The position numbers were made by a program, and so were the translations under genes. A DNA stretch of 64,000 nt from NCBI GenBank assembly GCA_963402885.1, contig OY727098.1, forward strand, positions 18,090,717 to 18,154,716. The letters are read 5' to 3'. This DNA comes from Antedon bifida. Lineage: Eukaryota; Echinodermata; Crinoidea; Comatulida; Antedonidae. Below the pieces are notes generated by a model, which was given only the letters and a program-made list of their open reading frames with translations, was not told where the DNA came from and searched no databases. Within the stretch, counting starts at the first letter, position 1; every line of letters starts with the position of its first letter. Below, piece by piece: positions 32,726 through 46,670 of the stretch.

Positions 32726-33779
32726 TTTCTGTAAAGTTTAAGTTGAACATAAAGCTATAAAAATAGAAAAAAATATTACTGGCATAGGTTTAGATTAGGT
32801 ATTTTTTGGTGATAGAATATCAGCATGCTTAATTTATCTATGACATCATCAAAATGTAACAGTAATTCATGACACTGAACTAATACTAATATGGTGATGC
32901 AATTTAAAAAAAAATAAAAAAAAATAAATATATTATAGTATGATGTAAAAGGAGAATAAAATAATATTGAAAAAAAAATTACCAATTCTCTTCATGCCTA
33001 TGAATATGATAGATTATGATGATTCTGCTGCGTGTTGCCTCTGCTCATTCTACCATTACCATATCCTGTGGATAAATTTAGACATGACTAAACACAATTA
33101 ATTAATCATTCAAAAAGCAAAATGGAGCAAATTAAAAAGAACAGCTTGACTAATTTTAGGTTAAGTTAACATGTATACATATTTACAGTTGTAGAGTGCA
33201 CAGAAATCCTGCACAATACCATTATATAGCTCAGTAAAAGGTTAGGCGTTTTGGGCCGAATCATCCCACCACCAAAAGTGGGCCGAATCGTCCCGGGCAG
33301 GCCTAATCGTCTAAGGACCGAATCGTCCCGGATTCCTGCCGACTCCCTTTCCTGCTGCCTGACTACGTACTATTCCTAGCCGGCCTAGATAGGATCCTAC
33401 TGCCTGTACATGCTATGCCTAGGCCTAGTATGACATCATTTATTTATTTAAATACAATTATTTTATTTGGTCTAGGCGTATCAAATTAATTAATACGTAG
33501 CTCTAAATATAATTCACTTTTAATAAATTAAAAGTTTTATACCTTTTCTATTCTTCTATCTCAACTTTTGTTGTGATAAAGAGCGCCACCAACATTTCTA
33601 CATTATTTTGATTTGTTGATTATAATACAATTTAGATTGGTTAAATAATATAAACCAAAAGTCATCCCTTGAAGATTACTCCAAGCTAAAAGAAAGTCCT
33701 AGCCTTGAGTGTTATCTCCTTGATAAAACCAATTTCACAGGTGCAAGCTTAAAAATTAAAATTAAAATTAAGATCGAAT

Positions 33780-34370
33780 ACTTTACCCCTTGATGATGGA
33801 CGAACCTGTAAATGGTCTAAAGAAATATCTGGCCACTGCACTATATGTCACAGTGGTGAAATAGAAAATATACAACATTTTTTATTGAATTGCCAAGCTC
33901 TTAATGCTATAAGAGAGATTGAATTAGTAAAGCTAAATAATGACCATGAAATTTTGGATGAGTCTGCAACATGGGAATATTTTATAAATGCCAATGTTAA
34001 TGAAAAAACAATTTTAGTTTTAGGGGGAACATTAACATGGATCTTAGTAAAGCTGTCTTGGCAGCATTTGATAAATATTGTAAACATTTTCTTGAAGTTG
34101 CCTGGGAAAAAAGATCTGAGTTAAAAAAGAGCTAATTTGCATTGTTGAAAAAAAAAAGTTAAAGTTAAAAGTTAAAGTTAAAAGTTAAGAAAAGCCACTG
34201 CATTGGTTTTGTTTTATTATTGTATTTAATGTCTATGTATGTATCGTTGAGTGTACATACATACATGTTTGGTTTATAATGTTTATTTGTATGTAGTTTA
34301 AGTTGACTGCACCACTAATGAGTGTGTTGCCACTGATCCAAAAGTGTTTGTCAATAAAGTTATTATTATA
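33780..34370 (+). mobile_element. LINE 3' remnant with zinc-knuckle-like motif
   Basis: The translation includes CKWSKEISGHCTICHSGE, then ENIQHFLLNCQALNAIR: a C-x2-C...H...C pattern at the C-terminus of many non-LTR reverse transcriptases. The open part ends at about 34124 and an AT-rich tail with ttattattata closes it near 34370. It is 5'-truncated. Confidence 0.6.
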
Positions 34371-35439
34371 CAGTACATCCATTGTATTTGAGTGTTCAGT
34401 TTGTCGTTTATTTAATTGAAATATTAAATAAATATTTTAATAAAATCGAATTATTACATTCCTAATAAAAACACAGACAACATACTGGGCCTGAGAGAAT
34501 TCAGGGTGACAAAAAGAGTATTATCATGACCTCTATTATTCTCATAATAATGTAATTAGTTAATATAAGTTAAGAATACTTAAGGTAAAAAGTGTTTTAA
34601 AGATTATGAGCAGAAATGCTAGTAGTAGTAAGCAAGTCATAATGTAGTACCTATACAGCAACAATTCACATGGTCGGGGCTACATTGAAAGAGGTATCAT
34701 GACCCAAGGAGGAAAGGTCGGTATTATTTACATCAGCTTAAAGGCTAAATAGCTCAAGATGCTGATAGTTACTGAAAGAATATTAACAAAGATAAACTTT
34801 ATTTGAAGCTGATCAGCACGTTTATCCAAAAAGTAAAATGTGCCTGTTTGTTATTTTGACAACCACGAGGTGTTGGATGAAAAGAATTGACTTTTCACAT
34901 TTAAAATTAATCAAATCGTGGCATCAATAGGCCTACTCTCTGACTAACGATTCTATAAAATAATGTGTATTAACTAGAAACAGTCAAGTATGAGTACATG
35001 CGAAAATCTACCTATGGTTTCATGCAACGTATGTTGAATAGTGGTAACATCCTTGTTGCTTGTGTTTGCAAACATATGCTCCATAACTCCAAAATGTATT
35101 GTAGATGGAGAAGCATTCTATATACTTAGATTTTTCTCTTTCTGTTTATAAGTTTATTAATATGGATGATATTTCCAAAATAACAAGAAATTGATTGAAT
35201 TGATTGATTGATAATGACCAGTCACACTATCGCATATTATCCCAAAAATTAATAAGAATTTATAATTGTATGTGGTATATGCGAAAAGAAATTACCTTTT
35301 CGAGCTGTTGTATGGGTGAAGGCGTTATCCATATAAACAAAAATATAATATGTATAAAATTAAAAGTAAAGAAGGGAGATTGTAGAATCTCTGAGAAAGC
35401 CCTGTAAATATTTACATAAAATTGAGAACTTCATTAATT

Positions 35440-35937
35440 TCGGTCACTTGCTGACTGTCCGTGGGTCAATACGTCACGTCACTTGGTTCCAGAGGCTATT
35501 TTTTCCAGTTCGCATTCGATTCGTGACTATTCTTTTTTACATTTAATTTGTTTCTTAATTTTTGTTTTTACAGATTTTTTTATATTTTTGGTTTACGGGG
35601 TAATAAATATGACGATTGTAACTAATTAAATTCACCAAACAATACCCTCTATTAACTAGCCTGATTTAGCAAACTTGTACGCATGGCTCGTATTTCAAGA
35701 TCTGACGTAAAGGTCTAAAACACGATAGAGTTACAGGGGAACGCAATAAAATAGGTTCAAGTGTCACACGCTATGCTCTAACGCGCACGTATTTCACGGT
35801 ACAAGTACAAGGCTCGTAACACATTCACGGTCAGTCAGCTCGCAAGAACAACAGGCTATTGTGTCACTTATTACTTTCCACTAATGAGCAACTTTTAGTT
35901 CTTTTTATAAAGGTACGACGTCGCCCACTCTTCACAG
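35440..35937 (+). promoter_or_regulatory. possible NOX5 promoter and 5' untranslated exon
   Basis: A comparatively CpG-rich stretch with acgtcacgtcac (CRE-like) and a TATAAA near 35905. A good splice donor (cacag followed by gtacgtacg) sits at 35938. The NOX5 start exon has an acceptor (ttggtgcag) at 36989, ten bases before the ATG, so an untranslated exon upstream is needed and this is the best candidate. Confidence 0.35.
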
Positions 35938-36998
35938 GTACGTACGTTTTCGTTTAATCCAACTGTTTATAAAATATAGGCCTACACTATACTCTTTAGG
36001 CGTATTTTGATATACAGTAGTGCAATTGTAACATCTGGCTACTGATATATGTTTATGGTGTTTATATAGATTTCTACTTTCGTTATATCTCAGGCTGTAT
36101 AAATCCATATACCTCTTTCTGACGTGACCTTTCGCTTTTAATACATTTTGATTTCATAGAAATTAAAAACATTACAAATTCATTTAAATGGTATTCATAA
36201 ACATTTATTTAGATAATGTCATTACATACAAATATTGCAAATTAGATCATCACTAAGTCCCAACAAACTATTAAAGAGATCGAATAAGCAATAAAGATTA
36301 TTTTTTTAAATAATAATGTATATGTAAATTAACTAAACTTAACTACGCTTTAAATAGTTAATTATTTTCTAAAAAGACACGTAAACTTTAATAAAGAGTA
36401 ATGCAGTCTACATCACCACCGTTTAAAATACCATAGTAGGCCTACCATGTGTTCTTGTATGATTAGAAATGCTAAAATAATATATGAGGCCAGGGTCCTC
36501 GGATTTGGATAGAGGTGATGTTTTTGTTATGGGAACTTTTTTTTCAGTTGATCTAGTTATCTAAAATTGGTCCCAAGACTGTTGGACTGAACCTGCTAAC
36601 AACGATTTATTGTGCTATTTCTTAAAATAGTTATGGAATAATTTAGGGAATTTAATATTATATATATACAAGGTTGAACATACTGTATACATATACATGT
36701 ATAATCAGGAGGAGTGAAATTACACTCACTGGTAATGAACATACTATACAAATTGTGACTTTTTAGAATAATAAACTTTTAAAAATAATTATTTCTTCAT
36801 GATTTATTGTTATGCTTACGTCTCACCTGTACGAGTGAACACTAAAAAAAATTAAATCTGACCTCCGTCACAAATCAAAATATCTCAACTCACTCAAAGA
36901 TTCTATACATATATACAATGTAATTCCACTTTAAAAATCTAAATAGCGAAATCTGTATAACACATTTTATTTATTTTACTTTGGTGCAGAACATTGTT

Positions 36999-39900
36999 AT
37001 GGATAAGGACGATGGGAAATGGTTGTCATGGTGCGAGAAAAAATTTCGACAGGTGGCACACGAAGATGGTCAAATTTATCTAAATGACTTTCAAAAGGCA
37101 CTCAACATCAAAAAGGTATTTTAATTTAAAATTTGAAAATCATGAACTGATCTTTTATACCCATATAAACCCATATGTATTAACTCTATGTTTGCACTTA
37201 TAGATACCATTAATATAACCATTGTGTAATGTGAACATAGCCTATATACATGTATACAGGTAAATAATACATTCTACCACTTATGTAACCATCAGCTAGT
37301 GTTTGACTCGACAGATAAACAAATGTTGATGAAATGCGATGAAAACACAGCAACTCGATGCAAGAGGATACTAAAGAGCGTATAGTCTTACTACGTATTG
37401 GCTTTTACTTATTCAAATTGTGCCTTATTCATGATGATCTCCTATGCCTATATTACAATTATGAAAAAGCAATTTATCACGAAAAAAAAAACTTTGTTAA
37501 AGAATTTGTCGGAATCGGAAAACACTACTTCTATTCATAAGCTTCATAATTCTATCCAAAGTTATAAACAGAGATAATCAATTTCAAGAAATATTTTTTT
37601 GTTAAAATACCATGTTTACATGTGGATGATTTATATTCTGTTGTGTTACGTTTAAAATATGCGTTCTCGGAGGAATTCCTTTATTCCCATAAACGCTCCA
37701 CTTATAAACCGACCTTTTAATTTTATGACAAGTCATGTAATATTTTAGAGAGACGTATACGGGGTGCAGTACGGGACATTTTTGCTATATTTATTATTTT
37801 ATTAACATTTGTGTCCATACAAAGCGACTGCAGTAGGCCTACAATCTCGGTAGGCTTAATTTCGAAATGGCCCAATATGTAAACACCAAGGTGCACATTC
37901 TATTATGTTATGTAGGTCATAGAAGTATTTCACACTGAATTAATTATGTTGTAAACTGAATTAATATGTGATGATAAATTAACATGTCCCAAATGGCTCC
38001 CCGTAGATATAACTTTGTGGGAAGTAAAGTATCCCCGTTAACTTTATAGCTACCAGTTTACGACGATCATAACTCTACCTGTAAAGTTGTTATACCACTT
38101 TGACGGGTCACGGTAATTTAAGCAATATAAATGATAGTGTTTTACTATGAGACCGTGTGTTGTGCCGAAATATTAAATATGATTTAGAATCTTTCTTATT
38201 TATTATTCTTAGTTATGAATAAGTTAGTTGTGTTCTTCGTTAATAGTTTACCTGTAGCTCATGTGAACGGACATTCCACACCTGTCTTTGATCAACTTCG
38301 GCATCTGTTTCTAGAAAAACTACATTCACACTTTTCCATTTCATTTCATGGAAAAAGACATTAATTGGAATTAAAATTTGCTGGCCTTTAAAGTTAACAC
38401 TTTTTTCACGTTTCACGTTAACAGTTTTCTAATCTGTTATCTCCGATAACATTAATCAAATTTCTGTTCCATGTTGTATTTCATTTCAATTTTGTTGTTT
38501 CTTTTACATTACACGATTTACGACGATCTGACGCGGAAAAATCATACCATCTGTTAAGTCACTATTATAATTATTCTTTTCCTCTTTAAAAAAAATAGTC
38601 ATTTTTTGCCGAACGTTTCTTTAAACTATTTGACACCGACGAGTCAGGCGGAATAAGTTTATGCGAACTACTAGACGCACTGGGCGTTCTACTTCACGGA
38701 ACATCTAGGGATAAATTACACTTTCTGTTCAGAGTTTATGATGTAGACGGTGAGTATCGCCAAAAATAGTGCTTGTGGTCTAAACCTAGTTCTTTTAATT
38801 AATTAGGGAAGCAGAACTGAAACCGTACATTAGTTCTACTGCTTTTATGTTTAAATCCTTAAAAGTATATACACTAGAATGATTACGCATGCGTCGTTTC
38901 TTCAAAAGTTCGTGCCCAAAAGGCTTTCAACACGCAATGTATGAAAAGCAATTATGTTCTTAGTCTCCCGTTCATTTTTATTATCAGTAAAATCAGAAAA
39001 TGTAGAATGAAAAATAAACGCTGGAGGTGAAGAGAAAGAAAGTTATGATAATGCCAACATAAAAGAAAAGAACGGCGGTATTACAATAGGCCTCCATTCT
39101 TTCTAGACACTGGCTACGATGAGTTATCGCCAAAACTGTGGAAACAAGTTCTTGAACTTTTAAAGAGTCCCCTTTCCTTATTGCTTCACTTCACAAATCA
39201 AATTGTTCAAAATCCAAATTGGTTTGGAAGTTTTTCGATATGCCTCTATTCTTTACAGGTAATGGGACCATTGACTATGACGAGTTATATACAGTACTTA
39301 AATCGTGTATGGCTGAAAGTGCAATCCAGCTAAGCGATGAGACTTTACGAGAACTTACAAGCATTTTATTTGACGAGGCTGACGAAGATGATAACGGTGC
39401 AATCACGTTTGACGAATTACAAACTCAGCTCGCTAAGTATCCTGATATTACTGACAATTTAACTGTAAGGTGAGTACATCCAGCTATAAGTTGATTGATT
39501 TAACTGTAAGGTACAGGGAACAGTTTAGAAGGGCATAAATATAAATGATGATTTTGGTGAACATGAAAACTGCAAAGTGAGAATAAAATCTAAACCTAAA
39601 TGCATGCATCGTTATTATTTTATTTTACAGTGCTGCAACATGGTTACATCCACCGCCAGTAAAGCGACGTTGTAAGCCCTCGGTAAAATGTTTCCGAAGA
39701 AAATACATTCGCAACAATTTGCCTTTGCTTGTCTTTATTGTGATTTATATTTGTATAAATGTAGCTCTCTTTGTGAAAGCTTATCAACGAATTACACAAA
39801 TGAATATTGGGTGTTTCTGGCTTAGTATTGCCAAAGGATGTGGTGAGTATGAGGAGTATTGTAAGAACTATTAAGTCTATGTCTATAGTTACAGCATTTT

Positions 39901-42900
39901 GTTTTTGTAGCTCTCTTTTTACATCTATGAGGGGGGTTTCTTACACTTTCTTATAACTTGTTCTGAATTCTCTCTTTCTTGGGTAGTTTTGAGTTATACG
40001 TCTTTGTTTTTGTCAGTTTACCTCCATTAGCCTGGGTTTTTAAAAACCTATCTTACCTAGATTGCCAAAGTATTGTATTATTATTGATATTAAGGAGTGT
40101 GTTTACATTATAATCAACGTCTTCTATCTAAACTATCGTCGTTCACAGAGTAGTCGTTCTGATGAAATACTGTGCTTTATTATGCATACTAAGAGTTTTG
40201 CTACATCACATATTTCCTCCAGTATCACTGTCCTTCTTCTCAATTTTTTCAAACATCATTTTCTCCAGACTGTCTCAATCCAGTGTGGCAATATGTCCAA
40301 ATTATTGCAATTTTTCTTTGAAAATTCATGTGAGTATTGTGGCTTTTTGGCCTGACCCTTTCTAAACTATCTTACCTATTATTGCCTCTATAAATAATAT
40401 TTCACTTGTATTATATTCAGGAGCGTGTTTAGACTTCAATGGCAGTCTTCTATTATTTCTGATGTTGAGGAAATGTTTAACGTTAATACGAGGGACACGT
40501 TTAGCTCACTACCTACCAATTGATCAGCATATCTGTCTTCACAAATCAGTAGCCTGCATAATCATTCTACTGTCGACCATTCACACTGGTTCACATGTCA
40601 TGAATTTCTGTAAGTACCGTAGGCTGTGATTATCTTGTGACTAGGGTAGCCTTGCTAGCGCGCCTGATTTGAACTGATGTCAGACATGTGTTATTTTTTT
40701 TTAGTGAACTGTGACAAGAATAACTCGGCGTTGTCGATAATAGAGTACCTGTTCACACTTAAGTCAGAACTCGGATGGGTAGCAGGAACAGCAAATATCA
40801 CTGGAGTAATACTTTTGGTATTACTTATTTTTATATCTATATGTTCGGTATCGTTGGTGCGACAGAAAGGTTATTTTCAAGTAAGTATTCTTGTAACCCA
40901 CGTTGTTCATGCATAACAATGATAACTTTCAGTTGAGATCAAAGTAACACGATTGTTAGTGGTTGAAAATGACCATTCTCATTTGTAGTTAAGCCTGAAA
41001 AGCGTCCATGACATGTTTGCTTTAAGTTTTCATTTTTAAAGTATGTATAATCAACATAGCACCATGATTGGAACTGCATCCTGATGGGTTACTTGCTTTG
41101 CAATTTTTAGAGTTCGAAGTTTCGAACAACTGGCGAAATTGCGATTTTAAAAGTAGTGATAGTGATGAGGCATTATTGGGTATATATTCTAAATTAGAGA
41201 ATCATAGTAAAATTACTAATCCATATTATTCACTCTTCCATAGGTATTCTATTGGACTCATCAATTATCTATAATATGGTGGTTACTCTTAATTGTACAT
41301 GCGCAGAGGTTCTGGATGTGGTTCGCGCTTCCAGGAGGGATTTACATTGTAGAACGTGTACTTAGAATGAAACCCGTTAGAAAAGCAAAGTTTGGAACGA
41401 TATGTATTAATCAAGCCGTGGTACTGCCCGACAAGGTAATCAAATATGGCTATTGCAGTAGTAATATTACCATTTTATGGATTGCAAATTATTTTTACTG
41501 TGTTGTGTCATTTTAGTCGAACATCAGCTTTTTAATCAGATGTGTGTAATTTACAAGTCTTTTCTTTTATCATTTTTAATTTTTAACTCAATTAAAAATC
41601 TTCAGAATTAGAAAGTTAGAATACATTGAATTGAAATCCCACTTTATTTAATTCGAAGGTGCTACATCTTGTGATTCCTAGGCCTAGTAACTTTACTTTC
41701 CAAGCTGGAGAGTACATTTACATCAACATCCCAAGCATAGCACGTCATGAATGGCATCCTTTCACTGTCAGTAGCGCTCCTGAACAACAAAGTAAGTGTT
41801 TTAGAATTTTGATAGAAGACGTAAATGATAACCAAACCATCCATTTTCACTAATAATCAACTTGATTGAATCTCTTTTCAATCCAATACAATCATTATCA
41901 TGTTTTTTTACATTGCAGATTTTCTATCTGTGCATATTCGTTCAATGGGAAATTGGACTAAGAAGTTATACAACCAGTTTGATGTAAAATATGCGAACGT
42001 AACACAAAACAATATTGCTGAGAACGATTGTCAAGAACAACAAACGCTTGTTTTACAATTAACAGATGTTGAAAATAATCTAACAACACTTGCAGAAGAA
42101 GCATCAAACTGCGGCTCTCGATCTACCATTCGAGGATCCTGTTCTTCTGTTGTCACATCTGAACTATGTAATGATGTAGAAAACACTTCAAGGGGAGAGA
42201 GTGTAAAATCAGACAAAACTCTGTCAAGTAATAATATATTAAGTAACAAGAATCAAAATGAATTGTCAAAATCACAAAATTTAAAAACAAACATTCAGAA
42301 ACCTCAAAGTAAAGCGCGTAGGCCAAATAGTGTTAATAAAGAGTCCATGAATACGACGGCAAAACCAGAGTCACGCACCCCACGTCGGAAGAATGCGATT
42401 GCTGGTATTGCTGTGCGCAATGAAAATGAGACAACCGTAAAACCAAAAGCTAACAAATCTAAATTAAACAAAATACATCCGACTTGTACAACTGATTCAA
42501 TGAACCAGCGTTCTGATTATAATAAAAATGCACTGCCTAGTATTAGAACATCGAGTGAACGAAAAGAGGTTGGTGGAACAAACCAAAAAGTTGTCAAACC
42601 GAAGAAACCAAAGCCGTTACGAAGACGTTTGACGCAACACTCGTTGGATGTTGCGTTGGAAGGCGCGTCTTCGTGTGGAACAGGTATAGAGGTAAGCTGT
42701 AGTTTTAAATTGAAATACCAAAAAAATGATGTGGGTTACTTCAGGTTCTGGGTATCTGAAACTCGGGATTACTATCTATTAATCGCCCATCCTCTCTCTG
42801 GTAGTATTTTATAGTGACCGTCTGTAACTCCTGGTCCTTGTCTAGTGTCCCTGTCTAGAAGCTTGGTTCAAACTTGCATTTTTTATTCTTGAAGTTTCAT

Positions 42901-44810
42901 TCTTTGTCTTTGAACTAATCTTAAAGCTCTTTTGGGCTTATTTGGTCTCTCCAGACACAACTGCATAAACATAAATAGTGTATGTCATGTAAGGGAAGAC
43001 TATCCACTTTATATGACGTGCTGTGTGTGAATAAAGAAAATGAATTTGATTGAGTTGAATCACTGAGTAAAGTGACATGAGTCAGAGAGCAGAAACATTG
43101 ATTTAACAAAAATTACTTCAGTTAAATTGTATTAATCATGATGTTTTGATTTCTTATTTAGATTTACATAGACGGTCCATATGGTGCGCCATCTCAGCAT
43201 ATTTTCCAAGCAGAGCATGCCGTGTTGATTGGGGCCGGTATTGGCGTAACACCATTTGCATCAATCCTTCAAAGTATCCATGAACGACACAAAGTAGCGA
43301 AACGTACGTGTCCCAGTTGTAAACACGCATGGGTAGAAGACACGACAACAATTATGAGATTAAAGAAGGTAGATTTTGACTATGTATTTCAGAAATCCGA
43401 CGTTTGAATACGAATTTTCAGCTTCAAATCATTTCTTGCTTAGTTCAGACTACAAATCATTAGGCCTACTTTGCATGTTTAAAGTGAGCTTTTGAGCAAT
43501 GAAGGAAATAAATGGTACAGTATTTAATATTCATGAATTTATCTGATACGAGAAGAGCACTCGATTCTACATCTTAGTCATTAGGTACAACTGAACTGAC
43601 TTGTAAGTAAGTCATTGAGAAAAAAGCCTATAAAAATGACTTGCAATAGTCAGTTAAGTTGTACCTAATGACAGTTGCAGAATCGGCTGTTTTGTTGAGA
43701 TGTCCCTTCTGTTTCGGACAGTTCCGTTTAAAGACTATCAACATTGTATGTTTTTGTAAAATACCGATATCGCCGAAGTACTTATAATTGCGTTTTTATG
43801 TTGTTTAGGTTGATTTTATTTGGATTAATCGGGACCAGAAATCTTTCGAGTGGTTTATAAGTCTGCTCAACCAGATTGAAGTGGAGCAGCAAATTATTGA
43901 ACCATCAAACCGCTTCTTGAACATCCACCTTTATATGACATCAGCGTTGAACAAGAATGACGTCAAAGCTATTGGTCTGCACATGGCACTTGATCTGTTA
44001 CATAAGAAGAGCAATAGAGACACTATCACGGGACTGATGACGCGGACGCAGCCAGGAAAACCTGATTGGAACCAGGTAATAACACTATAAGGCTGTGTTT
44101 CCGCAGCCAAAAATTAACCGATAAAAATTAACCGATAATTAACCGATAAACTGCCTGTGGAAACGGGGTTTAACCGATTCCACTCGAGAAAAATTAACCG
44201 ATAATTATCTCATTCAAATCGGATAATTATCGGATAAATGCGATAATTTTAACCTTTGACCTGAGGACAATTTTTTTGCGTTGGTTGTTTGTTGGTTGGT
44301 AATGACTGATCATGCGCACTTTATTGGTCAAAATGTCTTGCAATAGTCAGTTAAGTTGTACCTAAAGATAGCTGCAGAATCGGATGTTTTGTTGACATAT
44401 ACAGCCCTGTTTACACTATCAAACTTTATGTGACAAAAATCTGATGTGCCCATATATGGACAAGATGATGTCATATCACTACCATATTTGGGCACATCAC
44501 ACTTTTTAGTTTAATAGTGTAGACATAGCTTTATTATAAACTAGAGTACTATTAAACTACAGTATACAAACATGAGTAATTACGTTGTACTAATAATTTA
44601 TTACCATATTTTTCTTCTCATAAATGTGTTTACAGTAGCGATACCATATAATCGGCATATTACATTTCTTATTTATAGGTTTTTACAAATATTCGAAATA
44701 CAAAACAAGGAAAAGTAACGGTTTTCTTTTGTGGTGTACCAGAACTCGGTGACATCATCAGTAAAAAGAGCTCACAGTTTGGATTCGAATTCAGGAAAGA
44801 AAACTTTTAG
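36999..44810 (+). CDS. NOX5: NADPH oxidase 5 (calcium-activated)
   Basis: A membrane flavocytochrome that passes electrons from NADPH through FAD and two haems to oxygen, making superoxide; Ca2+ binding to N-terminal EF-hands activates it. Exons are 36999-37115, 38599-38749, 39259-39469, 39631-39842, 40421-40609, 40705-40880, 41244-41435, 41659-41791, 41919-42691, 43162-43368, 43809-44075 and 44679-44810, giving 919 residues. EF-hand loops are near 51-62 (DTDESGGISLCE), 87-98 (DVDGNGTIDYDE) and 131-142 (DEDDNGAITFDE), plus a degenerate first one. Haem His pairs are H271/H285 and H358/H371, with FAD HPFT at 449-452, NADPH GAGIGVTPF at 742-750, and C-terminal FRKENF. It is longer than human NOX5 (about 765) because exon 9 adds about 230 Lys/Arg/Ser/Asn-rich residues between the FAD and NADPH lobes. 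Confidence 0.96.
44095..44260. repeat. ttaaccgataa repeat cluster
   Basis: At least five direct copies of aaccgataa or ttaaccgat, plus inverted copies atcggataattatcgg, lie in NOX5 intron 11. A gctgtgtttccgcagcc and ctgtggaaacgg pair frames part of it. It is probably a decayed foldback element. Confidence 0.6.
44399..44533. mobile_element. foldback MITE, family 1, copy i
   Basis: Slightly diverged ends (ccctgtttacactatcaaac; aatagtgtagacatagc). NOX5 intron 11. Confidence 0.8.
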
Positions 44811-46524
44811 GGGAAGTTTCAATAAATCTTTCAGACTCTTACTAAATGTGTCTCTTAAGATATACATGAATATTAAAACGAAACTTGTCAAAGAGTAAGA
44901 TTGCATCTGGGGTAACAGTACAAAGTTGTTGCTTAATATCACTAATGCTGAACATTTTCTACCGATTTATTCATTTTTACAAAAATATTTTTAAAGGAAC
45001 AAACAATATTATACTTATTTTGTACAAAGGTACGGTAACTTCTTTGATTTCTAATATTTGGCGGATACTTCTGGCTGATTTCATACACAAAATTAGGTTA
45101 TTCGATATAATTTGTTCGGTATTCTAAATCTTGTGTGGAATACTTAGCAGAACAGATATATGCTCGATTTCATCGATGTTTAGATTTTAAGTAAGTTTGA
45201 GCGTATTAGGGAGCTCCTGATTTTGTACATATTCATATTATAAATACTGTATAAATATTGTAAAACTTAAGTGAGTTTGAACTGGGGCTCCGGAGTCGTC
45301 AACATAACACTTTACATATTCATATTTAGCCTATAATTGTAAATATACGGTAAATATTGTGAAACTTAAGTAAGTTTGAGCGTCTACATTATTGTTGGAC
45401 ATTATTATGATTCGGATGTTCACATAACATTTCACATACTGTATTCATATTGTAAATTTGAAAAATTGTTATTAGATTATTTGTGTATCGTAACATAGAA
45501 ACAAAATCGTAGATATACAGAAAAATATCAGGTAGAAAAACTTGTATTTTTATAAATGTAATATAGAATAATTTGTACCGCTGTCTAAAATAAATGTATA
45601 AACTAACATACAATAACAAAATAAATAGAGGTATTTTATTTTAAACATCTGTCCTGTTCAATTTAATGTAATATTTATATAATTAAAAAAGAAAGAAAGA
45701 AAAATTTGTTTTGAAGAAATGTTTTTTATTTCTCTTCTGGACAATATATAAACTGGCGATTACAAACTTTTCTTTCATTTTTACACAGATTTAGAAGTTT
45801 ATAATATTTAATTTTATTTGCCATAACAACATTGTTTTGTCAAGAATATTTTTACAAAGTTTGCTACAGTAGTGTATACCTACAAACTTCGGCAAACTGC
45901 AGACGTTTGCAGAAGTCCACAATAGCAAAGCTTTAGTTTCTAGTATATGTAGACCAGTTGATGATAATAAACTGCATAAAACAACAATAAACGTTTTAAT
46001 TGAAAGTCGGGATTACAATTACGAAATAAATTCCAATCATATTTTTCATTCAACTGTATGAACAAACATCAGTTGGGGTAAATTAAATGACTTGATATAT
46101 TTCATTCAGTCGTGAGATACATACTTTACATTCTATGTGTTTTATGTCCTATGATTGAATTGATTCACATTAAGTGAACCACACGTGCACTCTGTAATGT
46201 ATCCGACCACAGTACTTAATCAATCATTTCTATAACATTAAGCAAAGTTCATATACACCTAATGAATCATGAATAACAGGAATGAATATATTTGTTTACA
46301 CAGACTTTAAATGAATAAAACGGCGTTTTTTTTATAAGAAATATTTCTGATTTTATTCCTGTTGCTATTTAAAAAAATCAAATGGTTAATACAAGTTTTT
46401 TGGCATTATTTATTATTTATTTAATTTCACTTCTAATAGCGAAGAGCCTATCACTGACGAAATTACAAAGTATCTTATTTGTTGAGGACGGGTAATTGAA
46501 TAACGCTGCACAATAAATATGTAT

Positions 46525-46670
46525 CAAGCTCTGTCTACACTATCAAACTTTATGTGACAAAAAAATGATGTGCCCACTCGACATGATGTTGTCATATCAC
46601 TATCACATTTTGGTATATCACTAGCATATTTGGACACATCACACTTTTTTTTTTGTCAAACTAGCTTAAG
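46525..46670. mobile_element. foldback MITE, family 1, copy j
   Basis: The left arm is complete (aagctctgtctacactatc). The right arm stops after ttgtcaaactagct. Confidence 0.75.

Larger units (their letters stand above)
32726..36998. other. intergenic, FBXW9 to NOX5
   Basis: Contains the FBXW9 5' flank, a cluster of ccgaatcgtccc words (33250-33335), a LINE stub, an aagttaaa simple repeat (about 34150-34190) and, from 35.4 kb, sequence with more CpG that may hold the NOX5 promoter. No other coding region is supported. Confidence 0.6.

Noticed and set aside
40062-40365. Two overlapping open frames of 67-97 codons inside NOX5 intron 4
   Set aside because: The NOX5 exon 4 to exon 5 junction is phase-perfect without them, and they have no family resemblance.
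41068-41274. Open frame running into NOX5 exon 7 from intron 6
   Set aside because: Its tail uses the exon in a different frame from the conserved VFYWTH reading; a shadow.
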